From NCBI GenBank assembly GCA_016932075.1, contig JAFGDP010000103.1, positions 1 through 30,486 of the forward strand: DNA of 30,486 bases. Reading direction: 5' to 3'. A program made the translations under genes and the position numbers. Position 1 is the first letter of the stretch. Each line of letters opens with the position of its first letter. Of this stretch, positions 14,040 to 23,339 are shown in pieces. This DNA is from Chitinispirillaceae bacterium (GTDB taxonomy: Bacteria; Fibrobacterota; Chitinivibrionia; Chitinivibrionales; Chitinispirillaceae). The notes under the pieces are model-generated. The model worked only from the letters and a program-made list of their open reading frames with translations. It searched no databases and was not told the origin of the DNA.

Positions 14040-16490
14040 TCAATGTACGATGTTCAGCCGCGTGATCATGCGGCGGCCGTTTTCGTCCCATTCGGCATAG
14101 ACGATGCCGCTGCCGACGCTCCTGTGATCAACAAGCACGGCGGCGCCGCTTTGAAGCGAATATGACGCCCGCTCCTTACCTTGACAATCAATAATATGGA
14201 CCGTTTTGTCTATTCCCGCCGGGAAAGAGATCATGACACCCTTGGCCGTGTAGGCTATTTTCAGACGCGACGACTCAACAGTACCTTTCAGGGACACATG
14301 GCGCACGGCCGATGAGGACCACGCAAAAGGCCCTATCGTCTCAGGAGCCGGAGCCGTGCTGGTCAGCGTCACCGAAGGAGTGGAGGAAACGCACGTCGCT
14401 GTGGCGGACACGGTTATGTTCCCCGCGGTCCTGCTTGTCCTGAGCAGGACGCCTGCCCTGCCGCCCTCCACGCCAACGGTCACGGGATTGCCGGAATCCG
14501 TGAGCGAGGTGCTGTGGCCCCCGTACAGGAGCCTGACGCATGAGGCCGGACTTGCAGTAAAGGTGACGTTGCAGTTCGCGTGCACGCAGGCGTTGCTTGC
14601 ATTGCGCAGCGTCGCGGTGATCAGGGAGATATCGGATCCGTCCGCCTTGAGGGAGGTATTATCGGCAGTAAGCGCCAGCTGTGTCGGGGTGCCGTTCGCC
14701 CAGTAGTCGGTCGCCGTGCCCATGAGGCTGTTCCTCATTTTGAAATAGACGTTCTTGGGCAGCCACAGGCGGTCCACGATTCCTTCGCGTCCGGTCGTGT
14801 TTCTCCCGGAGCTGTAATCCATGAAGCACCAGAAATGAGCCCCCGCCATATGGCCGCTGGCCCAGTAGTGCGTGCGCATGGTGTTGTCTTCGATATTTGC
14901 TTCGCTGCAGCTGGTGCTCATATCCGCATCCATTGCGTTGCCCCGGACATAGTTGCGGTACCAGTTTCCATAGGTGTTGCAGTCGGCCATGGCGTTCCCG
15001 TATGCTTCGGTATTGAGACAATACGAGTTCGCCGTGGAGGATTCGTCATAATTCAGTCCCAATGCATCGAATGTATACTTGGTGCCTCCTTGAATACACG
15101 CCACCAGGGTGAGCCGGCCGGAGCCTGAGACAGGATCGAGCGCATGAATGATATTGTTTTCATTGGTCATCTCATCTCCCAGCGTCGACTCGGTTGCTTC
15201 GTTGAACATACACCAGCCGTAAATGGAGGGGTGATTATAGGCTTCAAGGACCATTTCGGTGTCGCAGGCGTACATGTGGTTCCAGAAAACGGTATTACCG
15301 TTAAATGCGCCGCCGCATCCCCATGAAGGGACCTCGCACAACACCAGCATTCCGAGCGAGTCGCAGGCGTCATAAAATGCCTGGGAGCGGGGATAGTGCG
15401 AACATCTGATGCTGTTGATGCCCATTGCTTTTATCATTGCCACTTGTCGTGCATACCTTGAGTCCGGAACCGCGTTGAGTATCCAGCCCATGAACTGGGC
15501 CATGCAGACGCCCCGGAGCATCGTGGCCGTGCCGTTGATGGAGAATGCAGTGTTGTTGCCGCTGCCGCTCCACGAGAAGAAGCGCAGTCCCACCTTCTCG
15601 ACGACACTGTCAACGGCGGCTCCACTCACCGTCACCACGGTCCGGAGCGAATAGAGGGTGGGGTTTGACGGCGACCAGAGCGACGGCGAAGATACCGCGC
15701 TTGTGGTCAGGTTGAAATTAGAAGAGCTGTTTGCGGCTACCGATGTGGTTCCCGTTGCAGTGGCAACGCTGCTGCCTCCCGAATTGAGCAGCGTAAGGTT
15801 GACCGTAACGCTCTTTGCCGAGGCCGCGTCGTTCCTGACCGTGGTCACGGCATGCACGGTCGGACTGCCGGCTGTTCCGGCAACCGTTATCCTCTGCCCG
15901 CGCAGCGGCACGTAGACACTGTCTTTGCAGATAAGAAAGACATCGCGGTACATGCCTGAAAAGAGTTCAAAGTCCGGCATCTGCCCCCCGTCGCCTCCCG
16001 GAGGGATGTTTCCATCGGGGCCCGCGTGGCAACGGATGGCCACGACGTTGGTGTCCCCCCTGGTGATGGTATTGGAAATGTCAAAAAAGAAGGCGGTATA
16101 GCCGCTGTGGTTGTGGGAGCCGACCGGCGTTCCATTGACATATACCGTCGCGGTCTGCATTATCGCCCCGAAATAGATGAACATCTTTCTCACCGCCGAC
16201 GGACAGTAGAATTTCTTCCGATAGTTGTAGTCGCTTGAAACCGTGGCGCCTATGGCGCTCTGTTCGGCGCTGTGGACGGGCGCGGCATACGTGGCGGAAT
16301 GCGGCACGCTCACCGTCTGCCATGACGCGTCGTTGAAAGCACGCGCTTCCATGCCGGTCTGGGAGCCCGCGGCGAATTTCCAGTCAAGGTTGAAGGGAAC
16401 ATCGTACAACGACCTGCGCGCCGCCTGCGCCGTGGAAAACGCCAGCAGCACCACTCCTGAAAGCAAAACAACCTTTTTAATGTTCTTCAT
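14040..16490 (-). CDS. Secreted glycoside hydrolase family 2 (beta-galactosidase-like)
   Basis: This 816-aa secreted enzyme probably hydrolyses beta-linked sugars from plant or algal polysaccharide. The signal peptide (about 1-23) ends in AQA. The sugar-binding jelly roll (about 30-195) has FNLDWKFAAG, DASWQTVSVPH and YFGAIMQTATVYVNG. The immunoglobulin-like domain (about 200-300) is followed by the catalytic barrel, which shows LRGVCMAQF, IRCSHYPRS and GWCMFNEATE, with predicted acid/base Glu431. The predicted nucleophile is Glu495 in LNTEAYG. A big-like domain and a ~70-residue C-terminal tail (VHIIDCQGKERASYSL...) resembling sorting modules complete it. The start is supported by AAAGGAATGG upstream. 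It is likely monocistronic, near the CE2-CE6 esterases. Confidence 0.88.
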   Translation of the reverse strand: MKNIKKVVLLSGVVLLAFSTAQAARRSLYDVPFNLDWKFAAGSQTGMEARAFNDASWQTVSVPHSATYAAPVHSAEQSAIGATVSSDYNYRKKFYCPSAVRKMFIYFGAIMQTATVYVNGTPVGSHNHSGYTAFFFDISNTITRGDTNVVAIRCHAGPDGNIPPGGDGGQMPDFELFSGMYRDVFLICKDSVYVPLRGQRITVAGTAGSPTVHAVTTVRNDAASAKSVTVNLTLLNSGGSSVATATGTTSVAANSSSNFNLTTSAVSSPSLWSPSNPTLYSLRTVVTVSGAAVDSVVEKVGLRFFSWSGSGNNTAFSINGTATMLRGVCMAQFMGWILNAVPDSRYARQVAMIKAMGINSIRCSHYPRSQAFYDACDSLGMLVLCEVPSWGCGGAFNGNTVFWNHMYACDTEMVLEAYNHPSIYGWCMFNEATESTLGDEMTNENNIIHALDPVSGSGRLTLVACIQGGTKYTFDALGLNYDESSTANSYCLNTEAYGNAMADCNTYGNWYRNYVRGNAMDADMSTSCSEANIEDNTMRTHYWASGHMAGAHFWCFMDYSSGRNTTGREGIVDRLWLPKNVYFKMRNSLMGTATDYWANGTPTQLALTADNTSLKADGSDISLITATLRNASNACVHANCNVTFTASPASCVRLLYGGHSTSLTDSGNPVTVGVEGGRAGVLLRTSRTAGNITVSATATCVSSTPSVTLTSTAPAPETIGPFAWSSSAVRHVSLKGTVESSRLKIAYTAKGVMISFPAGIDKTVHIIDCQGKERASYSLQSGAAVLVDHRSVGSGIVYAEWDENGRRMITRLNIVH

Positions 16491-16840
16491 CTTCGTCCGC
16501 CATTCCTTTCTTTGGGATCCTCCATTTAAACCTGAAAATAGAAATCCCGCTCACGTTGACCACTTCCATATATGATTATATTTCATTTTTCCCTTGTTTG
16601 TCAAATGAAATCGCCGTCACATTTGCTTATGAGGTCATAAAAATTCTCTTGATGCATGATTTGCAAAGTCTACCCGTTTTAGTAGATATCTCTCCCGTCA
16701 ATGTTTCAGTTTGATTACCTCCAACGGTCTATTTGTTTTATTTTCCGACTTAAAGGAGTATTGAAGCGTTTGAATCAACAGCAGAGATTGAACAAGCAGG
16801 TTCCAATCGAGGGAAATAAGGGACCCCATACTGTACAAAC
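16491..16840. other. Intergenic region between GH2 and CE6 genes
   Basis: This region should contain the GH2 promoter (minus strand), but I could not pick a convincing -35/-10 pair. A 38-codon plus-strand frame preceded by AAAGGAG (near 16754) with a TTG start runs into the terminator hairpin. It contains the KGPH codons of the AAGGGACCCCA motif. I do not consider it a proven gene. Confidence 0.4.
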
Positions 16841-16874
16841 AGGCATTTCTCCCTGCGAGAGATGCCTTTTTTTC
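16841..16874. terminator. Intrinsic terminator downstream of the CE6 gene
   Basis: AGGCATTTCTC (16841-16851) pairs with GAGAGATGCCT (16857-16867), with one G-U pair, around a 5-nt loop. On the plus strand it is followed by a 7-T run. On the minus strand it lies 37 nt after the CE6 stop and is preceded by the A-run, so it can work in both directions. Confidence 0.7.
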
Positions 16875-16903
16875 TAAAAAATTTTTTCTTTGTTCATTAT
16901 TCT

Positions 16904-18037
16904 TTATTCTTTAATAAACGGCAGAACCGCGGTGCGCCCGTCGTTGAGCGTGCGGGAAACGATGTACACGCCGCCTGCTTTCAGGTCGCGGAAAGCGTTG
17001 CCGGCGTCCGCCGCGGAATACGAACGCACGACGCGGCCGCTGAGGGAATAAACGGTGACGCCGCCCGTTGCCGATCTCATTTCCCGGTACATGACGGCGC
17101 GTTCGGGGACCACGCCGGTCCCTCTGCGGGGAACGTACGCGGCGCTGGCATGTGAGAGAAACGCCAGTGCGTACCGCCTGCCCAGCTCACGCATGCCCGC
17201 GGCGTTGAAGTGCCATGCATCATCTGATTGTACCGCCACGCCCGCCGAAGACGCCAGCCCGCAGCTTGGATACTGTGCTGCAAGCACGTCAACATTCTGC
17301 GTGTTGAAAGCGGCATAGTTGTCCTCTCGCAGCTCGCCGACGACGACGGGAAGCGTATCGGGAAGCAGACTGGTGAGAGCCAGGTCTTTTTTCAGACTGT
17401 CAAAAATCGCTCTGGCCATGGCAACCCATGAAAGGGCAGGGGGCGAACCAGGGCCGCTTTCGCCCTGATGGAGAAGAATCCCCTTTATCACCCCTGTCTG
17501 CTGGGCAAGCTGGCACCGCGCCAGCATCCAGGCGTAGGGACTGCCGTTGCCGAGGGTGGGATGGGCCCACGTTGGAATATTAAAGTTGCTGCCGCCCTTG
17601 AAAAAAACATTAAGGGCCTGCCCGGACAGAGCGCAGGGAATGAGCCCGATTTTAATATCGGACCGGACCGAATCGAGCATGGTCTTGGCGAACCAGTCTC
17701 CGGGACTGACCCCTTCATTGCAGATATGGAGCGCGGGGAATGCCGTATACCACGTGCTTTCGGTACGGACGCTTGAATACTGAGTGCAGGCCGCTCCTGA
17801 CCCGGCGGCGCAGTTGCAGAAAGCAAGCACCTTGACCCGTGACGTCGTATCGCAATCCGCCGGAATAAGGGTGCCGGCGCCGCTTCCGCCGATCGGGACC
17901 CCGGCCCCGCCGCCGGCCATGTTCGACTGGCCGAACAGCAGATAGCAGTGGAAATTCGGATCGACCTGGGCGTTGACCGGTGATGCCGTCAGAGCGGCGA
18001 CGAACGAGAGAAGTGCCGTTTTTTTCCACAAGAACAT
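16904..18037 (-). CDS. Secreted acetylxylan esterase, carbohydrate esterase family 6-like (SASA/SGNH)
   Basis: The protein is 377 aa from the ATG at 18037, which has AAAGGAGGG upstream. The longer frame to 18211 overlaps the CE2 gene and lacks a site. The signal peptide (1-23) ends in VNAQ. The SASA/CE6 SGNH-hydrolase fold shows nucleophile Ser37 in LLFGQSNMAGG, block III LLHQGES and the C-terminal catalytic DDAWHF, with Asp273 and His276. It probably removes acetyl groups from xylan or similar glycans. The last ~55 residues (GGVTVYSLSGRVVRSY...GGVYIVSR) are a sorting-type tail. It follows the CE2 gene by 59 nt in an apparent two-esterase operon and ends at a strong terminator. Confidence 0.88.
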   Translation of the reverse strand: MFLWKKTALLSFVAALTASPVNAQVDPNFHCYLLFGQSNMAGGGAGVPIGGSGAGTLIPADCDTTSRVKVLAFCNCAAGSGAACTQYSSVRTESTWYTAFPALHICNEGVSPGDWFAKTMLDSVRSDIKIGLIPCALSGQALNVFFKGGSNFNIPTWAHPTLGNGSPYAWMLARCQLAQQTGVIKGILLHQGESGPGSPPALSWVAMARAIFDSLKKDLALTSLLPDTLPVVVGELREDNYAAFNTQNVDVLAAQYPSCGLASSAGVAVQSDDAWHFNAAGMRELGRRYALAFLSHASAAYVPRRGTGVVPERAVMYREMRSATGGVTVYSLSGRVVRSYSAADAGNAFRDLKAGGVYIVSRTLNDGRTAVLPFIKE

Positions 18038-18096
18038 GGGCGACCCTCCTTTATTAAAGCACACCAGGCGTTCCGGGAACGCGTCCGCCGCCGGCC

Positions 18097-19449
18097 CTAA
18101 CGCAGCGCGGCGGTCTTTATTATATACATGCCGTCCGGGAGACCGAAATCCCTGCCCAGAGAGAGCGTCTGTTTCCCCGTGACAAGTCTGCGCAGCGACC
18201 GCCCCCTGCAATCATAGGCGATTATTTCTCTGACCGCTCCGGGAAGCTGCGGCCGGAAAACGATTTTATCCTGTGACGTTGTAACGGCCATCGGGTTTGC
18301 ATAGACGGCGTTCCGCGCCTCCTGCTTTACATCCGGAACGCTGATCCCCGTCGGCGCCGTGGTGTCCCAGCCCGTGACCGTCCTGACAAGAGAAATGAGC
18401 GAATCGGCGATCAGCCGGTTCTGCGCCGGGGTAGGGTGACTCCACAGCGCGGCGGCCTGGGAAAACCGGAGAGGGCTGGAAAACGCATACACCCCGCTGA
18501 ATGACTGCGCCACGGTCTGAACGTTGGTGAGAATATTATGGCCGTTGACATTGTCGGGCAGACCGATCAGAATAATCGGCACGCCCGGATAATGGCCGCG
18601 CACCGTGTTGATAAAAGCGGTATAGGCCGTCCTGAAATTGGCGTCCGTCACGTTATTGTTGAAATCGTTGATGCCGAGGAAGATAGTGACGATATCGGGA
18701 ATCCAGGAGGCGAAATCCCAGCTGTTCCCCGCGCCCGTGTAATCGCACAATATTCTGGTATACCGCACGGGCATGGTCGCGGCGCCGCCGTTGCTGGTGA
18801 CCATGCCGCACCCTCCGCGCGCGATAAGCTTGTCCTGCGCATGAAAGGCAATGCTGGTCCGCCGCGCATACGTCAGCGTCGCTTCGAAAGACCACAGGTA
18901 CGCGGTGCTGCCCCCCGCAGGCTGGAGCACGACATCCCCGGCGGTCCACGAGTCGCCGATGAACTCCATCTTCCGGACCGGCTGTGCAGGCTTTGCGGCC
19001 AGCGTTTTGCCGTCCGCAAGGTATAAGCCGCGGAATGAGCATCGATAACCATTGGTGCGCAGCGCAATACGGATGGTGTGGTTGGCTGTGGTGAGTGACG
19101 TCGAGATCGTCCGATGGGTAACGGCCGAAGGCGGCAGGGAATCCCTTTTCACCCCGTCGATTTCCACGTCGAAATAACTGCCGTTGTCCTTCAGTTCCAC
19201 GCCTATCGAAGGTCCGGGAAAGACGGCCTCGATGACGGCGCCGGGCCAGTCGAACGCCACCGAGTCGGCGGCATGGGAAAAATCAAAACGTCCGTAGTAG
19301 TTGATGTTCGCATCGTTGGGTCTTATCAGCACTTCGGCGCAGGCAATGCCTGTTGTCAAGAAAACCGCATACGCGATCATTAATGCCGTAAACCGCTTCG
19401 TATATCCCCCCTGAACTGCGTCTAAATATAATGGTATTTTCTGATTCAT
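18097..19449 (-). CDS. Secreted carbohydrate esterase family 2-like acetylesterase
   Basis: The protein is 450 aa using the ATG at 19449. That start is uncertain because no good ribosome site precedes it. A GGGGGG stretch lies further in, before codons for YTKRFTALM, so the real start may be ATG at about 19380. The signal helix AYAVFLTTGIACA precedes a jelly-roll domain (about 45-150), then an SGNH hydrolase with FIGDSWTAG (nucleophile Ser167), FLGINDF near residue 263 and SHPTPAQN with catalytic His near residue 337. This two-domain layout is typical of CE2 acetylxylan/glucomannan esterases. The C-terminus is a ~70-residue sorting-like tail (YDCRGRSLRRLV...DGMYIIKT). It is first in a CE2-CE6 operon. 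Confidence 0.86.
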   Translation of the reverse strand: MNQKIPLYLDAVQGGYTKRFTALMIAYAVFLTTGIACAEVLIRPNDANINYYGRFDFSHAADSVAFDWPGAVIEAVFPGPSIGVELKDNGSYFDVEIDGVKRDSLPPSAVTHRTISTSLTTANHTIRIALRTNGYRCSFRGLYLADGKTLAAKPAQPVRKMEFIGDSWTAGDVVLQPAGGSTAYLWSFEATLTYARRTSIAFHAQDKLIARGGCGMVTSNGGAATMPVRYTRILCDYTGAGNSWDFASWIPDIVTIFLGINDFNNNVTDANFRTAYTAFINTVRGHYPGVPIILIGLPDNVNGHNILTNVQTVAQSFSGVYAFSSPLRFSQAAALWSHPTPAQNRLIADSLISLVRTVTGWDTTAPTGISVPDVKQEARNAVYANPMAVTTSQDKIVFRPQLPGAVREIIAYDCRGRSLRRLVTGKQTLSLGRDFGLPDGMYIIKTAALR

Positions 19450-19468
19450 GCAAAAGTTTCGGAAAATA

Positions 19469-19498
19469 ATTATAATTCGGCTTGCGGTCATCCGGCAA
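19469..19498 (-). promoter_or_regulatory. Putative sigma-70 promoter of the CE2-CE6 operon
   Basis: On the minus strand, -35 TTGCCG (19493-19498) and -10 TATAAT (19469-19474) are separated by 18 nt. The predicted start falls about 15 nt before the ATG at 19449. The -35 match is 4 of 6. Confidence 0.5.
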
Positions 19499-19586
19499 AC
19501 CCGCGCTTGAATGAAAATGGCGGCTTTCACCATGGAAAGGCGCCTTAATTATTTTTTCATCGGCAGCCTGAAACGGGAGCGCATCT

Positions 19587-20498
19587 ATGATTTTAATCAC
19601 CGGCGGGACCGGCGCCATGGGGAGCGTGCTTGTCAGGAAGCTCTCGGAGCAGGGGCACTCGCTGCGGGTACTCACCCTGCCGGGCGACAGGAACGCCGAG
19701 CGGCTCCGCACGGAATACGGCGTTGACGTCCGGTACGGCAGCGTTGCCGATGCGTCGGCATGCCGCGGGCTGTGCGACGGCGCGGACACGGTGCTCCACC
19801 TCGCCGCGATCATCATCACGAACGACGAATCGCTCTACACCTCGATAAACGCCGGCGGCACCCGGAACATCGTGGCGCAGGCCGCGGCCGCCGGGGTGAA
19901 GCACTTCATCCATGTCTCCTCGGCGTCGGTCCTCTACCCGAAGCCGACCCCCTACTCGATCTCCAAGCGGCTGGCCGAAGACCTCGTTAAAAAATCAAAA
20001 CTGCCGTGGACCATTGTCCGGCCCACGCTGGTATACGGACAGCGCGGCGGCCAGGAGTTCGACATGTTCCTGAGCTACCTGAAAAAATTCCCCGTGGTCC
20101 CGTTCATCGGGAATGGAAACGCGCTCAAGCGGCCGGTGTTCGTGGACGACGTGGTTGACGGGCTGGTGAAAATCGCGTGCATGGAACGAGGGAAAAATGC
20201 CGTGTACAACCTGAGCGGCGCCACGTCGCTTTCCATCCTCGACTTTGCCCGTCTCTGCCTCACGCTCATGGGAAAGGAGCGGAAGCCGGTCGTTCGCCTG
20301 CCGGTCTGGCTGTGCGTCATGCTCGCCGGCGTCATGAAACGCGCCATGAGAAATCCGCCGCTCAAATGGAGCGTCATCGCGGGCGTCACCCAGGACGCGG
20401 ACCTTGACCCGTCGGACGCGATCAATGAGCTGGGATACGCTCCCTGCGGCGTCGAACAGATGCTGCCCCGGTGTTTCCCAAGAAATACAAAAGCGTAG
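19587..20498 (+). CDS. NAD(P)-dependent epimerase/dehydratase (extended SDR)
   Basis: The protein is 303 aa. It has a Rossmann fold with the dinucleotide-binding GGTGAMG motif at residues 6-12, VLHLAAI near 69-75, a Ser pair at 111-112 and the catalytic Tyr123-x3-Lys127 (YSISK). All are features of extended SDR enzymes such as nucleotide-sugar epimerases or hydroxysteroid-dehydrogenase-like proteins. The C-terminal substrate domain (VRPTLVYGQRG, RPVFVDDVVDG, YNLSG) fits the family. Substrate cannot be assigned. GC content and codon use match dnaK next door, so this looks like resident chromosome. It is divergent from the CE2 operon (~135 nt between starts). Confidence 0.88.
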   Translation: MILITGGTGAMGSVLVRKLSEQGHSLRVLTLPGDRNAERLRTEYGVDVRYGSVADASACRGLCDGADTVLHLAAIIITNDESLYTSINAGGTRNIVAQAAAAGVKHFIHVSSASVLYPKPTPYSISKRLAEDLVKKSKLPWTIVRPTLVYGQRGGQEFDMFLSYLKKFPVVPFIGNGNALKRPVFVDDVVDGLVKIACMERGKNAVYNLSGATSLSILDFARLCLTLMGKERKPVVRLPVWLCVMLAGVMKRAMRNPPLKWSVIAGVTQDADLDPSDAINELGYAPCGVEQMLPRCFPRNTKA

Positions 20499-20599
20499 GC
20501 GTTGCGGGAGTGCGAGCCGCCTGCTGAAAGCAGGAATAGCGAACATTCCCGCTGAAAGGGGTGTGCCGAAAACGCGCGGGTCATGCGCGGTTGAGGCCA

Positions 20600-20624
20600 G
20601 GGGGAAACACGTTGTGTTTCCCCC
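20600..20624. other. Perfect 11-bp hairpin upstream of dnaK
   Basis: GGGGGAAACAC and GTGTTTCCCCC flank a 3-nt loop. It lies about 100 nt after the SDR stop and 230 nt before dnaK. There is no T-run, so it is either a weak SDR terminator or a structured element in the dnaK upstream region. A CIRCE heat-shock operator (TTAGCACTC-N9-GAGTGCTAA) was looked for between 20499 and 20851 and not seen. Confidence 0.5.
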
Positions 20625-20851
20625 ACCAGAAAAGCGATCTGTCGTAACGTTTGATTTTGCAACATTTCCCCGCTTCACAATGGAATTTCCTCCCTTAAAC
20701 TGCTGAAATTCGGCAAAAAACACCATTTTCGCTCTGGCATGCTATTTGTTTAATTTATATAAGAACATCTGAAGACACTTCGCTTTACGGCGGATCGTCC
20801 TGAAGCGGGGGCTATTATTTATTAAATGATATCAGCTAAAAGGAGCTTCAC

Positions 20852-22822
20852 ATGGGCAAGGTAATCGGCATCGACCTCGGCACCACCAACTCGTGCGTCG
20901 CGGTCATGGAAGGCGGCAAGCCGGTCGTGATCGCCAACTCCGAGGGCGGCCGCACTACCCCGTCGATCGTCGGCTTTACAAAAAACGGTGAAAAACTCGT
21001 GGGCGCGATCGCGAAGCGCCAGGCTATCACCAACCCCGAAAACACCGTCTATTCGATAAAACGCTTCATGGGGAGGCGGCACAGCGAGGTCGCGTCCGAA
21101 GAGACAAGGGTCCCCTACCGCGTGGTCGGAGCGCCGGAGGACCCGGTCAAGGTGCGCGCCATGGACCGCGATTACACGCCCCCGGAAATATCGGCCATGA
21201 TCCTCCAGTACATGAAGAAGGCGGCCGAAGACCATATCGGCCAGGAGGTGAAAGAGGCGGTCATCACGGTCCCGGCGTACTTCAACGACTCTCAGCGCCA
21301 GGCCACCAAGGACGCGGGCCGCATCGCCGGGCTCGACGTCAAGCGCATCATCAACGAGCCGACCGCGGCCGCGCTCGCCTACGGGCTTGAAAAAAAGAAG
21401 AACGAAAAGGTCGCGGTGTTCGACCTCGGCGGCGGCACCTTCGACATCTCCGTCCTCGAGATCGGCGAAGGGGTGTTCGAGGTGAAATCCACGAACGGCG
21501 ACACCCATCTCGGCGGCGACGATTTCGACAAGGTTATCATGGACCATATCGCCGAGGAGTTCAAGAAAACAAACGGCATCGACCTGCGCAACGACCGCAT
21601 GGCGCTCCAGCGGCTCAAGGAAGCGGCGGAAAAGGCCAAGATAGAGCTCTCTTCCGCCATGCAGGCCAACATAAACCTTCCGTTCGTCACGGCGGACGCC
21701 AGCGGCCCGAAGCACCTCGACATGACGCTCACCCGGGCAAAAATGGAGTCGCTCGTACAGCACCTTATCGACAGGTGCGTGGACCCGTGCAGGAAAGCCG
21801 TTGACGACGCGAAACTTTCCGCCAGCCAGATCGACGAGGTGGTGCTGGTGGGCGGCGCGACCCGCATGCCCGCGGTCCAGCGCAAGGTCGAGGAGATATT
21901 CGGCAAGGTGCCGAACAGGAGCGTGAACCCGGACGAGGTGGTCGCGGTCGGCGCGGCGATACAGGCCGCCATCCTGACCGGCGACCAGTCGGTCAAGGAC
22001 GTGCTCCTGCTCGACGTCACGCCGCTGTCGCTCGGCATCGAAACGCTCGGCGGCGTCATGACCAGGCTCATCGAGCGCAACACCACCATCCCGTCCAAGA
22101 AGAGCCAGGTTTTTTCGACCGCCGCCGACGGCCAGAACGCGGTCACCATCATGGTCTATCAGGGCGAACGCGACATGGCGGCCCACAACCGCCTGCTCGG
22201 CAAGTTCGACCTGCTCGGCATTCCGCCGGCGCCGCGGGGCGTGCCGCAGATCGAGGTCTCGTTCGACATCGACGCGAACGGCATCATGAACGTGAGCGCC
22301 AAGGACCTCGGCACCGGCAAGCAGCAGCAGATCCGCATCGAGTCGTCGAGCGGCCTTAACGAATCGGAGATCCAGCGCATGGTCAAGGACGCCGAGGCCA
22401 ACGCCTCGCGCGACAAGGAGGAGAAGGAGAAGGTGGAGGTCAAAAACCACGCGGAGCAGCTGGTGTACCAGACCGAAAAGATGCTCGCCGAGGCCGGGGA
22501 CAAGATCCCGTCCGACGTCAAGGGCAGGTACCAGTCGGCGGTCAACGACCTCAAGGAAAAGATAAAGGCCGGCGACCCGAAGGCCATCAAGGCGGCCATG
22601 GACAGCATGATGAAGCTGTCGGAAGAGCTCTACAAGCACGCGCAGGGAGCTGCCGGCGGAGCAGGTCCGGCCGGCGCGGGCTTCGGCGGCGGGGACGCGG
22701 GTGGCCAGCAGTTCCACCAGGGAGGCCCCGGCGCGGCCGGCGCCTCACCGGACGGCGGCGGCCCCAAAGGCAAGGACGGCAAGGACGGCGCGGTCGATGC
22801 GGACTTCGAGGTGGTGAAGTAA
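20852..22822 (+). CDS. dnaK: Chaperone DnaK (Hsp70)
   Basis: This 656-aa ATP-dependent cytosolic chaperone folds and rescues proteins with DnaJ and GrpE. Signatures are complete: [14 protein letters not shown] (about 5-18), the [13 protein letters not shown] phosphate-binding motif, [12 protein letters not shown], and the inter-domain linker [13 protein letters not shown]. The substrate domain and lid follow. The C-terminus is Gly/Ala-rich and ends DADFEVVK, the usual bacterial type. AAAAGGAG precedes the ATG. It is monocistronic here: neither grpE nor dnaJ is adjacent. A 631-codon open frame on the opposite strand is the well-known antisense shadow of GC-rich dnaK and is not a gene. Confidence 0.98.
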   Translation: MGKVIGIDLGTTNSCVAVMEGGKPVVIANSEGGRTTPSIVGFTKNGEKLVGAIAKRQAITNPENTVYSIKRFMGRRHSEVASEETRVPYRVVGAPEDPVKVRAMDRDYTPPEISAMILQYMKKAAEDHIGQEVKEAVITVPAYFNDSQRQATKDAGRIAGLDVKRIINEPTAAALAYGLEKKKNEKVAVFDLGGGTFDISVLEIGEGVFEVKSTNGDTHLGGDDFDKVIMDHIAEEFKKTNGIDLRNDRMALQRLKEAAEKAKIELSSAMQANINLPFVTADASGPKHLDMTLTRAKMESLVQHLIDRCVDPCRKAVDDAKLSASQIDEVVLVGGATRMPAVQRKVEEIFGKVPNRSVNPDEVVAVGAAIQAAILTGDQSVKDVLLLDVTPLSLGIETLGGVMTRLIERNTTIPSKKSQVFSTAADGQNAVTIMVYQGERDMAAHNRLLGKFDLLGIPPAPRGVPQIEVSFDIDANGIMNVSAKDLGTGKQQQIRIESSSGLNESEIQRMVKDAEANASRDKEEKEKVEVKNHAEQLVYQTEKMLAEAGDKIPSDVKGRYQSAVNDLKEKIKAGDPKAIKAAMDSMMKLSEELYKHAQGAAGGAGPAGAGFGGGDAGGQQFHQGGPGAAGASPDGGGPKGKDGKDGAVDADFEVVK

Positions 22823-22824
22823 CC

Positions 22825-23331
22825 TCACCCCCGATGCCCCTCTCCTGATAAGAGAGGGGTAGAAATAAAAAATCCCTCAACGCGCTCCTCAACGCTGCCC
22901 GAAGGCAGACTGCCGGCGCGTTCCGGGAAAATGGCGTATGGAAAATCGGGGAAGGTGGCGGCCGCGATCGTGGATGCCAGGAACAGATACCCCGGGCATC
23001 GTCGACTACATAAGGAAATGCGTGTACGAAAAATCAGGGTCGCCGGGCAGGTCCGAATAAAAATTCTGTTCGGCTCGGTACCGAGATGTATGGCGGCGCC
23101 TTCTTTTTCAAATACATCGCGTGTAAAACCTGCTCCTCCGAACCCGAATTCTTTCAGTACCTTCATCATTTTTTCTGCATTGTCCGGGGTCGGTAAAACC
23201 AGGATGTCAATATCCTGGGTCGTGCGGACATACCCGTAATAAATAACGGCGAAACCGCCTACCAGCATATACCTGACCCTGTTTTTTTTCAACAGGAGAA
23301 CGAAGTCGGTCATGTCTCTGGTAATCAGCAT
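22825..23331 (-). pseudogene. Truncated DUF6036-type minimal nucleotidyltransferase
   Basis: Residues 1-90 look authentic: RYMLVGGFAVIYYGYVRTTQ followed by DIDIL, the GG...DxD core of nucleotidyltransferases, and then LKEFGFGG and IHLGTEPNRI. After this the family normally continues with a 'DLLT..SGV.F.EAW' block. Here the frame turns into RTCPATLIFRTRISLCSRRC and runs on into the hairpin beyond dnaK. I infer a frameshift or 3' replacement near 23065. The start lies 8 nt after the stop of the small partner protein, the normal arrangement for this toxin-antitoxin-like pair. The third family Asp is probably lost, so it is likely inactive. Confidence 0.65.
22837..22859. terminator. Hairpin after dnaK
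   Basis: CCCCTCTC (22837-22844) pairs with GAGAGGGG (22852-22859), starting 15 nt after the dnaK stop. There is no T-run on the plus strand. The surrounding CCTCACCCCC...CCCCTCTC phrase resembles a dispersed repeat common in environmental genomes (from memory), so it may be a repeat rather than a dedicated terminator. Confidence 0.45.
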
Positions 23332-23339
23332 AACGCACT

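Noticed and set aside
20822..22717. 631-codon open frame antisense to dnaK
   Set aside because: Long antisense frames in GC-rich dnaK genes are a known composition artefact. It has no ribosome site or recognisable domain and is rich in Arg, Val and His low-complexity sequence.
22981..23059. Plus-strand frame reading GIVDYIRKCVYEKSGS
   Set aside because: It looks protein-like but is short, lacks a ribosome site and overlaps the degraded nucleotidyltransferase.
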